DNA of 64,000 nt from positions 24,694,272 through 24,758,271 of the forward strand of contig NC_026659.2 in the NCBI RefSeq assembly GCF_000004075.3. The letters run 5' to 3'. This DNA is from Cucumis sativus. Its lineage: Eukaryota > Streptophyta > Magnoliopsida > Cucurbitales > Cucurbitaceae. How positions within the stretch are numbered: the first letter of the stretch is position 1; every line of letters begins with the position of its first letter. This document shows, piece after piece, positions 53,691-64,000 of the stretch. The position numbers and the translations under genes are program-made. The notes beneath the pieces are model-generated. The model saw only the letters and a list, made by a program, of their open reading frames with translations. It did no database searches and was not told the origin of the DNA.

Positions 53691-54231
53691 TTTGGCTTTA
53701 AGTTTCTTCTTTATATTAAATTGTTGTGTTCACTAATATTGTGACCATTAAGCAGTAGTTAGATAAATTTGAATAATTTGTTTTCGGATGTCCAACAGAG
53801 ACGATTCTATAAATAGCCTTAAATGTTAATGAAGCAAATGAAAAATTTTAAATGTACAAATGGAATCTTATGCAAAAAATACAAATTTAATTTTGATAAA
53901 ATCTCAAAGGAAGAGTAAAAGGAAGGTTGAAATGAAGCAATTCCGATGATGACAAAAATAAACTTTCACGAAACTGTCCTTTGCTGTCATTTGCTAAACA
54001 CCATTCAAATATGATATGGCATACGACGTTTACACTTCTCTTTTTCTCACTTTCTTTAAACAATTACCAAAATCCAAGTGGACAAACAAAATAAGCAATT
54101 CAAAAATGAAGTAAAAAAAACTTGTAAAATACAGTTTTTTTTTCCCTATTTTTGAAAGTAGGCAGAGGAAATAATACAAATTAGTCTACTTGAACATGCC
54201 AAATACAGAAAGCTAAAGCTAAAGCTAAAAG

Positions 54232-57200
54232 CTAAGATGATGATGAAAGAGGAATTGGGTTCACAGCGCATTGAATTCTTTGAAATGCTGTTTTAACTCT
54301 TTCCTTGAGAGCTTCATTATCACTTTCTACTTCACCACTTTGTTTATCAACCTCTGCTATATTCCCATCTACGTTAATCACCAGCTTCCCATTCTCTCCT
54401 AACTTCACATCGCCGAACAGTGAAACAAGCAGGGCATGAATTACCTTCTCTGCTTTCTTCACGTTCTCTTCTTCTGTTTTTACAGCCTCAGACTCCACTA
54501 TGACCTTCGGAACCTCGCGGTTGATGTTGAGAATGAGTGCTACCACGGAATCTGATACCATGTCGCTTAAAGGGTCGGATGTCCAGTGAAGTGAGACATG
54601 TTTCTCTGATTCCTGCTTCACGGTTACTCGATCATGCACACGAATCATTGGAACGCCGGATTCATCATCGGTTGAAGATTCTACACTCTCATATACCTGT
54701 TTGAGCCTACGTACGATCACATTAAAGGCGTTGGAGTATGGAATTGTAATGCGTTGGTTGATGTTTGCAGTTGATAGCTGAGAGAAAATGTGTAGATCCT
54801 CTGGTGCCATTATTTGATATGCAAATCCTTTCTTCACTAGTAAACCGCTGACAGTTTCGCCAACGTCTGGAGTCTTCTCAGCCAATTTTCCAATAGTTTT
54901 TGCCATTTTCTGAGAGTTGAAATACATCTCAACAGACTGACAATTCTTCGGAGTGAGAATCTTTGTATTCCGATCAGCAAATTGGGACATAAGCTTCTGT
55001 TTCAGCCTCCCCATCTCATTAGCTTCTCCATGGACGAGAATTATGTTGGGTGGCATGAGCTCTTCCAAGAATGCGCTCGTCTGCGCAAAGTCAGCATGGG
55101 CAGAGAAAGAAATGTAATGAACCTGCATGTTGAGAGGAGCCATGAGTCCACTCATGAGGGTGACTTCCTTTGGCTCATTGATTATAGTCTTAGCCAGTGT
55201 CCCTTCAACGACATAACCAGGAAGCACACATGAATTTTTCTTGTCAGAACACCACATGTCAAAGAGCTGACGCGACAAACCGCTTTGAAGTCCACCAGGG
55301 CTGGCCATCACCACTGATGGGCCAACATCCTTGAAAACTTCAATGCTCTTTAGTGGGGATATGTACTTGAATCGGAAGGGGTTTGATTTGGCATTTTGGA
55401 TCCTATCATTCATGGAGAGCGTATATGTCTCATATACAGTCAAACATCTTTTTGCCAGAGGAGAAGCATAGTATATGGGAATATTATGGAGCTCAGGATG
55501 GTTTGCCCAATATTCATCAAGAATAAGGAGGAGCTCCTGGGCACGTCCAAGGGCAAAAGCTGGAATCAGTACGCGACCACCTTGAGAAATGGTTGAATGA
55601 ACAACATCGGTAAAACGCTTCTCTCGAATATGTCGAGGTTGATGGAGCTGGACACCATATGTGGATTCAATTATGCAAACATCAGGAGAAAACTGAGGCA
55701 TCTCGGCAGCCCGAAGATGCCGATCTTCTTCACGTGAGTAGTCTCCAGTGTAGAGAACTCGGACACCAGCGATATCCACCATAAACATGGCAGCACCAAG
55801 CACATGACCAGCAGTGTAACACCAAAACCGAATACCATTAACTTCTACCGTTTGATGGAAATCAATGACCTGCGATTACTGTGCATTATTATTAAATAAG
55901 AGAATGAATAACCGATATCCATTTTCAACTATACAAATCAGGGTGCAAGGATATGAAACCCATGCAAGTTGACACCAAAATAACCAATATAATGATTCCG
56001 CATTCCACCATAGCTGGTTGCTGGTTCATTATCATTATTATCTCGAGGACTTAAATGATTATCATACAGATATCTTTGCTATTTTATCATCCTGAATAAG
56101 ATTATAAAAAATGTAGCATTCAAAAGAAACTAAACTTCATAAAACAGCAAATTTCAATGAATACAACAAAAGACCACTTGTAGTTCAATCATATTTTATT
56201 CTAAAATTATAAGAACTGAATTTCAAAATTTTAACAGAAAAAATTCACAGAGAACTAAAGCAGGAGGAGATAAGGGCAGAGGCAGACGAATGACAGATAG
56301 TGCGAGTGGAATGTACATTTGATAAACTGTTACTAAATAAAACGTCAAGCAGATTTTTAATAGAAGGTACGATTTTGGTAGAATCACTGAAAATTAATTA
56401 TCACGATGGATGAAACAGCAAGTCAAGACTCGAGAGATGTCCACAGTGAGAAATAATTTACCTCAATCTTGTCCATGGAACGATTTATGTCCTGCTCATC
56501 ATACAACATATCTTCAACTGAAACTTTGCTCACTTTCACAAAGTCCGAGAGCAACAACTTGTAGATCGCTTTAGTAGCATAAGTCATAAAGACTCGTCCT
56601 TTGAATGTAGTCTATCAAATTAATGCTAGATTAGTTTCTGTACTCGAGCAACAATCACATTGAAAGTCAAATAGAAAGTACCTTCTCCAAGAAATAAGGG
56701 AGTGATGCAGCATGGTCCAAATGAAAGCTGTGAAATAAGTGTGCACGAAATTATCTTGGTTAAAAGAACACAAAAAACAATAAGAGGCAGAAAATAAAGA
56801 GAGCTGGAAAAATTAGAATCTCGTGCCATGATCAGATTAAAAAAGACACTGAAAAACTGCTCCTCGGGAATATTTGCATTTTCCATGATTTTAGTAAGGA
56901 GGCAAGAGTCTTAACAATATGTAGAACACGAGTTCCGAAAGAATGTGATCACTAATTTTGCATAAGTAAAAAAGAGCTATAAAACACAAAATGTCCAAGT
57001 TAAGAGCTGCATTATCTAAATATTTTAGAAAGAAAGAAGGAAAGAAATACATACTGGGTAATGAGCAGGACATCAATCGTTGAAGGGTCAATCTCATCAA
57101 AGTAAGGCAAAGCAGCCATACCAGAGTAAGCAGGGTGAATTCCACAATCAAACTGTAATCCAAGAAAAACAAGAGGAGAAAAGAAAAATTACCACCAACA

Positions 57201-57419
57201 CAATTAAACCTCCATATGTTATTTATACCCAGATAGTAAATGAGAAATAATAATGAGTTCAAACCATACCAAAACAATTTTGCTTTTGTAAGACATATAT
57301 ACACAGGAACGACCCACTTCATTGCCAGCCCCAAGAGGAGTTATAATAAGCTGATCCTCCTCTCTGGTCGAGGATGCATCCCGTTTCTTAAGGGAGGGTG
57401 GCTGTCCAACCGAAGCCAT
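54232..57419 (-). CDS. CPSF73-I: Cleavage and polyadenylation factor CPSF73-I, copy B
   Basis: Five coding exons, read 57419-57270, 57152-57055, 56727-56682, 56611-56462 and 55869-54232, have lengths identical to copy A and give 693 residues. The HFHLDH zinc motif at 83-88, [18 protein letters not shown], the beta-CASP core and ISFSAHADF are all intact, so it should be a working 3'-end endonuclease. It keeps the family-typical ASPGGLQSG and RQLFDMW where copy A differs, so copy B looks closer to the ancestral form. Its own changes include DINRSMDK for DISRSMDK, a Ser for Leu in LLLSDFVK, and MASVGQ for MASLGQ. An in-frame upstream ATG (57458) exists, but [16 protein letters not shown] matches the family start. 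Confidence 0.95.
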
Positions 57420-57822
57420 TTTTCCAAAATCTCTCCAGCTGCAAGATATCAAAAGCAAAAGGGAAGACAGAATTAAATCTTACAATTCCAAAATATGTAA
57501 ACATAATAAGTATTTGTTAAACAGAAACAGATCTAAAAAGGTTGAAGAAGAGGGGGAAAGAGAGTGAAGTAGTAAGTAGAAGAGGGAAAATGTGTAGAAA
57601 GAGAACTTACAGTGTTGAGAGATGAAGGAAGAAAGAGAGCTAAACCCTAGAATTCAAAAGATAAAAAAAAACTGTGTAATTGAATTGTTGTTTGTTGGGT
57701 TTTAGACGGAGAAATTCAGCGGGAGAGAAGAGAAGAGAAGAAGGGGAGAGATTTTAGACGAGGAGTGCATTTTGGGAAAGTCGCGAGTAATTGAGAAACG
57801 AGGGAATGGAAATAGAAATAAC

Positions 57823-57828
57823 AAAAAA
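57823..57828 (-). terminator. RNA polymerase III T-run after tRNA-Arg copy B
   Basis: Six T in a row on the minus strand begin one base after the tRNA end, a standard polymerase III stop signal. Confidence 0.75.
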
Positions 57829-57829
57829 T

Positions 57830-57903
57830 CGACCACAGTGGGAGTCGAACCCACGACCTTCTGATCCGAAGTCAGACGCGCTAATCCACTGCGCTATGCG
57901 GTC
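57830..57903 (-). tRNA. tRNA-Arg(UCG), copy B
   Basis: Identical over all 74 bases to the copy at 43668-43741, with the same cloverleaf, anticodon TCG, A and B boxes, and G discriminator, while the flanks have diverged. It lies 411 bases upstream of the CPSF73-I copy B start. Conservation of the whole tRNA while its flanks changed argues that both copies are functional. Confidence 0.96.
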
Positions 57904-58263
57904 ACTTGATGAACATCGGTTGAGAGTAAATGGAATTATAAAAAATGTACTTTGTAACCATAAGCACTTTTAGAAGTGTTTAAATTGACCAACAAACTTA
58001 CCATCCATGTAAAAACTGAAACCACAAATCATGAAAATTAAATCTTTAAACTTTGTATAATATGTATAATTTATTTATTTTTAAATTTTGAAATGGTAGA
58101 AATTTAATTGCAACTACTCTCATTCTCCATAAGTGGCTTTTACGATGTCTTCACCTATGATTAGGATGTGATTGATTTGATATTCTTGTTACATTTAAAA
58201 AAGAAACTTGAATCAATATATGTTTTCAAAATATTTTGTTAATTTAAATAAACTTTACTAGGA

Positions 58264-58334
58264 CAATTTAAAATAAACCACAATTTGATTTCTATAACAA
58301 TTTTAAAATAAACCACAATTTGATTTCTATAACA
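58264..58334. repeat. Two tandem copies of a 36-base unit
   Basis: 'aaaataaaccacaatttgat' followed by 'ttctataacaatt' occurs twice head to tail with almost no change. Recent slippage next to a MITE-like element. Confidence 0.85.
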
Positions 58335-58530
58335 ATTAAATTTAAAATAATTAATTAAGTATATAACAACATTTTAAAAAATTTACAAATATTGTAAATT
58401 TAACAATTTTGTTAAATTCTATTCGTAATACAAATCTATCAAATATAATTTTACTATATTTTTATTTTTATTAAGTGTTACTATATCCTTAATTATTATT
58501 CCTAAAATGGTCATCGATTACAATTATCGT
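58330..58530. mobile_element. AT-rich inverted-repeat element, inverted and partly decayed
   Basis: The left end 'aattaattaagtatataaca' is the complement of the right end of the copy at 52468-52738. The right end 'ttaattattattcctaaaat' is the complement of the left end of the copy at 15028. So it is the same family in reverse orientation, with a damaged middle. Confidence 0.55.
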
Positions 58531-59467
58531 TTTTGTGTTTTAAAACGCAATTCTTTTTAAAACTATTTTCATTAGTCTCAAGTCACTACAAAAAGATTGT
58601 TTTCTTGATTGGTAAGAAATAATAATTTTAAGAGAAATTGTAAAAAATAGACAAAAAATATTTACGCTTAAAGTGAAATTTTATTTTGAAAAAACCTCAT
58701 TAATTAGATAATCTTAAAGTTAATCAGTTGAAGTTCAGCATTACAAAAAATTATAAAAATTGTATATCCCATAAATCAAAATTTATCATTGCTACGGCAG
58801 AAATAAGTGTTTCTAGTAGACAGCCTATTGAGAGATCAGAAGAAACTACTCATGTTGATTATATCTCAAATTCAAATGCAGTTCAAGCTCCTACAGCAAG
58901 GAAAATGACCCAACACAAGACGTGCATAATCCAATCCTTACATGAACAAACTCGAAAAGCTTTCCCCAATTGTTTTACCTTCAAAAAACAGGAGACAAAA
59001 TGGAATAGCCCAAAGCTTATGCAAAGATCTCTTTCACCTTAAATATTCTGACTGCTTCAGAATCTCCCCTGCAGAAATCAAAAGTTTTTGTTATTAAAAT
59101 GTAACGACAAAGCTTGTCTTCGTGTATGCATCAGGCGTTTTTGAGGCACTGAGTTGAGTTGAGTTGTGATGTCTAAAGTCAATGTGTTGGAGTTAAAGGG
59201 TTCTCATTTGAGTTGAGAGTTTTTAGTTAGATGGAATTAGTCAATAAATGTGAAAAATAAAACAGGAGAAAATAATGTGTTTTTCAAATAAATGTGCAAA
59301 CTTAGACAAAAAAAAAATTACTATTGAAGTTAGAGTTGTTTAACACTGACTTATAAAGTTAGTGGATCAAAAACAAGTTCAGTTTACAGAGATTTTCCAA
59401 AGAGAGAGATAACTATCTACTAAAAATCAATTCTAATATGATAAGGAAAATCAATGGAACAAACTAT

Positions 59468-61589
59468 TTAGTGTCTACTGTCTACTGTATCAAAATGCCT
59501 TACTTGATTGTTCCATGTTTGTCCGCCAGAATTGTGGTTTCGTTGCTCCCCTTGCATGTTTCTTTGGTCATCTTGTGAAGATCTTTGACCTTCAGCAGGG
59601 CTTCGATAAGACCCATGGCTCTGTCCTTGACCATAAGGTGTTCCTGTTCCATGACCACGAGATCCACCTTGCCCATACGGTCCACCCTGTGCAGGATTAA
59701 ACTCAGTACCAAAATTACCCGGGCCTGGTGGAGGCACATAATTTCTTTCCTGATAATTTCCTTGCGCATTATGGTTATAACTTCCCTGCTCCCTTCGATT
59801 GTAGTTTTCTTGAGGAGAAGGCATTGGACCTCTTCCTCCTTGATAGAAATCTCTTCCTTCAGGAGAATAATTGTTCATGGGTGAAGGATTTCTGCTTTCT
59901 CTAGGCCCTTGGGAGGCGTAATTTTGGGGTGGACCTTGTGGCGGATAGTTCTGTGAAGCTCCAGAATGGTGTCCATCTCCTTGCATAGAACCCCGTTGAT
60001 TGAAAGATGGATTACCTTGCCAATTTGGTGCTGATCTAGGTTCCCGGTCATATCTTGGTTGATCAGGATTTCTGTTCGGTTGTCTCCTCACCTGCCTTCC
60101 ACCATATTGAATGGGTGGTGGTCTTGGTATAATTGTTCCATTGATATATTTGTCTCCTGATTATTACAAAATAAAGTTGTAAATTCAAAGTTCATGACAA
60201 ATTTAGTATCAAAGCGAAATTTCATCAGGGAGGATATATAACTTGGTTAACTTTAAAGAAAATTTAGTCATTGATAATTTGAACAGTTGCATACCTCCAT
60301 ACTCCTTGTTTACAGGATCAATGTAAGAATCAGGCAATATAAACACAACACCAGGTAGACCTAGTAAAAGAAATATTTAACATTAGCATTGAACATGGCA
60401 TCTGAAGGGTGTAAATAGATGTCATCAACAACTACCTCGAAACTTCTCTGATTCTTCTTCAGTCATCAGAGCTTGAAACCCCTGATACGTAGTTGTACTA
60501 CAAGCATAAATCTTCTGTTTTGCTTCTTCCACACTGCTCATGGTTTGGGGAAATAAGGTTAAACAAAAGCACAACTTTATCAAAATTAATCACTCAAAAT
60601 ACTAAAGCTGCAGCAGCTTCAAGGCATTTAAATGTAAGGAAAAGCCTGAGAAATGATGTCAACGAGGAGCAAAGAATAAACATAGTGAGAGGTTCATGCA
60701 ACAGCAACAGAATTAAAATTTTAAAGCAGAAAATACACCAAGTTGAGACCTGAGATGTTAAAGGCCCACTTCACTGCATGATAATCTTATTGTAGGAGTT
60801 ACATAGCCATACAAAATTAAAGCTAAGAAAACCGGAGGATAAATATCCAGAGATAACATAACTTGAACTCCTAAACTTACAAATATATGAACTACAATAG
60901 CTTAATACTATTACTGCCGATCCAGTCCACAGTGGGGAACGTAATAATCCCAGCGCCATTCTATCAACTAAACCCACATACTCCAACAAAAACCAAAATA
61001 CTCAACTTCTCTTATTTGGAATAATATATCAAGGTTTACTCTTAGCATTCAATTTAAAATAGTTTGGGTCATTTCACATATGCACCATTTATGTTGTGAC
61101 TGAAAACTGTGAAGGAATCAACAGTGACAGTAATTGAAGAAACAATCCAAACAAAGTTGCGTCTCTCGTGTACTAGAGGCAACAAAAGCAGTATGTTTTT
61201 TCATAATTTAAAAGAAAAACAAACCTAATATTTAGGCCTTTGGCACAGGTTTCTTCGTAGGTCCGAACCATCTCTTCAGGAGTGGGTTTTGGGTCCTTCG
61301 GAAATTCCATGGTAATGAGCCAGTGGTTATAATCACAGCCCTCGAATAGTATTGTATCGGGCCCTATCTTGTCATCTTCGTTATTACTCCCAAATGATGA
61401 CCGGGAATAGGAAGCCACTGACGACGATCTCACTGGCCAATATGGTGGGATCATAGCCGGAGACTTAGATAGTGAAGGAGTCGAAGGACAGAAAATAGAA
61501 TGACTAGTCTGACCAGATACTGCCGTATAGCGGTTGAAAGCAGAAAGAACAGACAAAGTGCGGCGGAGACGAAGTGAATGAAGTGCCAT
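59468..61589 (-). CDS. MORF1-like organellar RNA editing factor, copy B
   Basis: Four exons, read 61589-61225, 60533-60436, 60360-60295 and 60156-59468, join in frame to 405 residues, the normal size for MORF1 (Arabidopsis At4g20020). The Arg/Ser-rich N-terminus [20 protein letters not shown] looks like a mitochondrial presequence. The MORF box runs from [18 protein letters not shown] through [20 protein letters not shown] to [20 protein letters not shown], all family-typical. It binds PPR editing proteins and other MORFs. The tail is Gly, Gln, Pro and Tyr-rich ([20 protein letters not shown] once, then [12 protein letters not shown]), matching a single unit of the array in copy A. This is the conserved form, from which copy A and the third copy probably diverged. 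A donor-like CAAGTAAG lies before the stop, as in copy A. Confidence 0.92.
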
Positions 61590-63531
61590 GGTTGGTGCGA
61601 GACTGTAATCGAAATGGACAAGAAAGAAGACAGGTCGTTATTACACATTTCTGCTTATTTTTTCAGTGGAAAAGAAAGACCAAAAAAACAAGAGAAAATT
61701 ACCAACTACAAAGCACAGAGATACGAAGAAGATGATTCCGGTGGGGCGTCAGGAGTGGCGGTAGGTCGTGGGAGGGAATAAGAAGGGATGGAGAGGACGA
61801 ACGAAGAAGAAGATGATTCCAATGGGGAGACGGGCGAGAAAAGAAGAAATCCAAGTCTAGGGTTTGGGGTTTTAGTAGAAAGGGGTTTTTGATGGAAATT
61901 TTGCGTCAAATTATGATTTATTTTCTTCCATTTCTTCTCACACTAACTTCTTAGCTCATTTTTTAGTGTTTTTATATACAAGTGATTGAAGATCGGTTTC
62001 GAATGATCGTCAAAAGTTTCAAATCAGTGTTAGGGAGAGGACGAGTAAGTATAGTTTAGTATTTTTGAGTAATCTACCGGTTCTGAAAGATTAACTAACA
62101 AATGCTCATAAATTAGGAACGAAGATAAAAAATCATATCAGTACTATCAACCAACATATTTCATAAAGCTATTTTTTAAAAGAATATTTTAAGTGATTAT
62201 CAAATATTAAACGCTATTTTTTAAAATGATTTTTCTTAAACAAAACTCGAAAGTTAAGCTAAACACACGTATTAGTCTAGGTAGTTCTTGAAATTTAATA
62301 AATATCAATTTAGTCTTTTCTAGTTTAACATTTATAACAACTTAATTCTTAAAGTGAAAAAAAAATATATTGCACAATTGACAAACAAATTATGAATCAA
62401 AACCATTTATAAATAATAAAGATGAACTCGTATCATAATAAAATTTGAAAATTAAGTTAAATTGGGAAGTATAAGAAAATTGTTGCAATTTTAGGTTTGG
62501 AGACCCCATTGTCACAAACTTTAAAATTTTTCACCCATTTCACTCGATCAATTAACATAAGTTACTAAAAACAACGGTTAGTTTAACTAAATTTTGAACT
62601 TGCACTAATTCTTAAATATGTGGTCATTGATGTATGAGCATGCCAATAATTGTCATCCAAGTGAGCCAACTGTTAATAATTGTTGTCGAAGTGAGCCAAT
62701 TGTTATTGCCGATAATGGTTGTTGTTAGCGAAGATCATTGAAGAAGTTTGGTTTGAGGGTTTTCTGCATGAAATGGTTTATTTATGAACTAAATGTACGA
62801 TAGTTTTTTATTTTCTAAAACAATGAAAAAAGTCCCTTAATTTTAATTATCAATTTCTTTTTTAAACAATTCATTGTCAATCACTCAATTTTCAAGTATT
62901 CATAGTTAAAATTATTATTGATTCCAAACTAATTGTTTTTTTTATCAATGTATCGTTCAACTAACGAATCAATTAAATTTATATAAAAGACATCTTATTC
63001 TCGAGTATACCATTACTATACAACTAACCAATTAAACAACTCTTAACCGACCAAGTTATCGAAGACATTGAAGAAATAGTAGTTTGATACGCCAAGTTGT
63101 AAAATATGCTACGATAGTAAAAATCACTAATTAAAAGATAGTTTAGGTCAATGATTAGAAGAAAGTTAAAATGTAATCAAACATAATTTAATAAAATGCT
63201 AATATAGTTTTAATAGTAAATCATAAGTATAAAATTTTATCAAACCATAAAGATTATAGTTTACCTTTATCAAGCTTAACGACCAAATTTCTAATTTAAT
63301 GTAATCCAAAATCCATGTTTGAATTGAGCATTTTCGACTTGAATTGTAATATTAATCTTATTTCATTTATATCATTTTTATTTTTTATGCTTTAATTTTG
63401 TTCTTGTCCCCGATCCAACACATATTTGATCACTTTTTTATTTCTAGTAATCCTGTTTACATTCTAGCTCCTCGAACTCCTCGAACACCCCTTGATTGTT
63501 TTCTTACAAGAAACATGCTAGAATGGAATGG
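61590..63531. other. MORF B promoter and left part of a third duplicate unit
   Basis: 61590-61900 is the MORF copy B 5' UTR and promoter. 61900-62500 is AT-rich DNA without a recognised feature. From about 62520, words such as 'ttcacccatttcact', 'gcactaattctt' and 'tgtcatc(c/a)aagtgagc(c/t)aac' match 44300-44650 upstream of MORF A, marking a third unit that here follows MORF B. Confidence 0.55.
61858..61865 (-). promoter_or_regulatory. Telo-box-like element upstream of MORF copy B
   Basis: AAACCCTA on the minus strand about 270 bases before the MORF B start, at the position matching the AAACCCTAA of copy A. Confidence 0.35.
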
Positions 63532-63914
63532 TTATAACTTACCTGCACCCTTTAATGGTAGTTTCCTTGATGGGAAGCCAATGGAAGTTTGATGGTAAGG
63601 CATTGGACCTCTTCCTTCAGAAGCATTGCTATTCATATGTGAAGGATCTCTCCTTTCTCTACGACCTGGGGGACCGTGATTTTGAGGTGAACCTCGTGGC
63701 GAATAGTTTTGTGAAGCTATGAAATGGCGTCCATCTCCTTGTGTAGAACCCTGTTGGGAGAAGGATGGATTACCTTGCCTATTCGACGATGATCTAGATA
63801 CCCTCTCATATATTGGTTGATCAGGATTTCTTGTCTGATGTTTTCTCTCCTGCCCTCCACCAGATTGAATGGGTGGTCGTCTTGGTATAATGACTCCATT
63901 TATATATTTGTCTC
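63532..63914 (-). pseudogene. Third MORF copy, last exon only, C-terminally truncated
   Basis: The reading after an AG acceptor gives GDKYINGVIIPRRPPIQSGG, then NPDQPIYERVSRSSSNRQGN and PSFSQQGSTQGDGRHF, clearly homologous to exon 4 of copies A and B. After SEGRGPMPYHQ the frame departs (TSIGFPSRKLPLKGAGKL, then stop): DNA still resembling the QVNYNQRG-type unit is read in another frame, so the exon ends about 100 codons earlier than copy B. The upstream intron matches the other copies up to the window edge; the remaining exons would lie beyond 64000. It may be a pseudogene or a shortened gene that keeps the MORF box. Confidence 0.65.
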
Positions 63915-64000
63915 CTGATTATTACAAAATAAAGTTGTAAACTTAGAAGAATCAAAGCGAAATTTCATCATGAGGATACATGATAGAAGCAAATTTAGTC

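Larger units (their letters stand above)
49847..54231. other. Intergenic region between the duplication units
   Basis: 49847-50160 is the MORF A 5' UTR and promoter. 50160-53980 is DNA not shared by units A and B, with a two-unit repeat (51422-51660), an inverted-repeat element (52468-52738) and a dead RNase T2 gene (53114-53690). 53980-54231 is the CPSF73-I copy B 3' flank. Confidence 0.55.
57904..59467. other. Intergenic region between tRNA-Arg and MORF copy B
   Basis: AT-rich DNA with a two-unit tandem repeat (58264-58334) and an inverted copy of the MITE-like family (58330-58530). From 58848 it matches unit A. 59058-59069 may be an alternative last MORF exon. No gene. Confidence 0.55.
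53980..61900. repeat. Segmental duplication unit B (CPSF73-I, tRNA-Arg, MORF)
   Basis: Direct copy of unit A with the same gene order and strand. Coding similarity is near-identical in CPSF73-I, complete in the tRNA and moderate in MORF. Introns differ by small indels, and unit B lacks the intron stretch seen at about 41822-41900 and 42721-42790 of unit A. Confidence 0.9.

Noticed and set aside
57791-57973. 60-residue plus-strand frame across the tRNA.
   Set aside because: Antisense to tRNA-Arg copy B; a well-known type of false protein frame.

Overview
The window is nuclear DNA of a flowering plant (eudicot). It has AT-rich intergenic DNA, GT-AG introns, plant-only families (TCP, MORF) and plant-type nuclear tRNA-Arg genes. 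Short inverted-repeat elements around a 'caaatatagcaaaa' motif are, from memory, typical of cucurbits (cucumber, melon and relatives), so Cucurbitaceae is my best guess, not a proof. All splice models were built by eye from reading frames, GT-AG sites and remembered orthologues.

Layout. 1-2155 (+): 3' part of an EI24-type ER membrane protein gene. 6549-8162 (-): class I TCP transcription factor, TCP8-like. 15729-17047 (+): receptor-like cytoplasmic kinase. 20283-24233 (+): YY1-type zinc-finger factor. 25480-28662 and 31032-34229 (+): two tandem copies of the ubiquitin-like-domain CTD phosphatase UBLCP1. 36538-38337 (-): atypical bZIP-like protein. 39948-43291 (-): pre-mRNA 3'-end endonuclease CPSF73-I. 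43668-43741 (-): tRNA-Arg(UCG). 45729-49846 (-): strongly repeat-expanded organellar RNA-editing factor (MORF1-like). 53114-53690: dead RNase T2 gene. 54232-57419, 57830-57903 and 59468-61589 (-): second copies of CPSF73-I, tRNA and MORF. 63532-64000 (-): a third, damaged MORF copy running off the window.

Two independent segmental duplications dominate. The first (about 24.3-28.6 kb and 29.7-34.2 kb) doubled UBLCP1. The downstream copy is canonical. The upstream copy keeps an open frame but has Asn for the second catalytic Asp and a C-terminus made of junction DNA, so it looks like a young pseudophosphatase. The second (about 39.7-50.2 kb and 54.0-61.9 kb, with a partial third unit from about 62.5 kb) doubled the CPSF73-I/tRNA/MORF block. 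Both CPSF73-I copies are intact at 693 aa. The MORF copies diverged sharply: copy B is a normal 405 aa, while copy A is 989 aa because a 13-residue repeat grew to 7 units in exon 1 and a roughly 76-residue Tyr/Gly/Gln-rich repeat grew to 7 units in the last exon.

EI24, YY1, UBLCP1 and the bZIP-like gene correspond, from memory, to Arabidopsis At4g06676, At4g06634, At4g06599 and At4g06598, so the left half seems to preserve an old gene cluster. The non-genic DNA holds Tourist-like MITEs (one in the same intron of both UBLCP1 copies), a second inverted-repeat family, a possible Harbinger transposase fossil and microsatellites.
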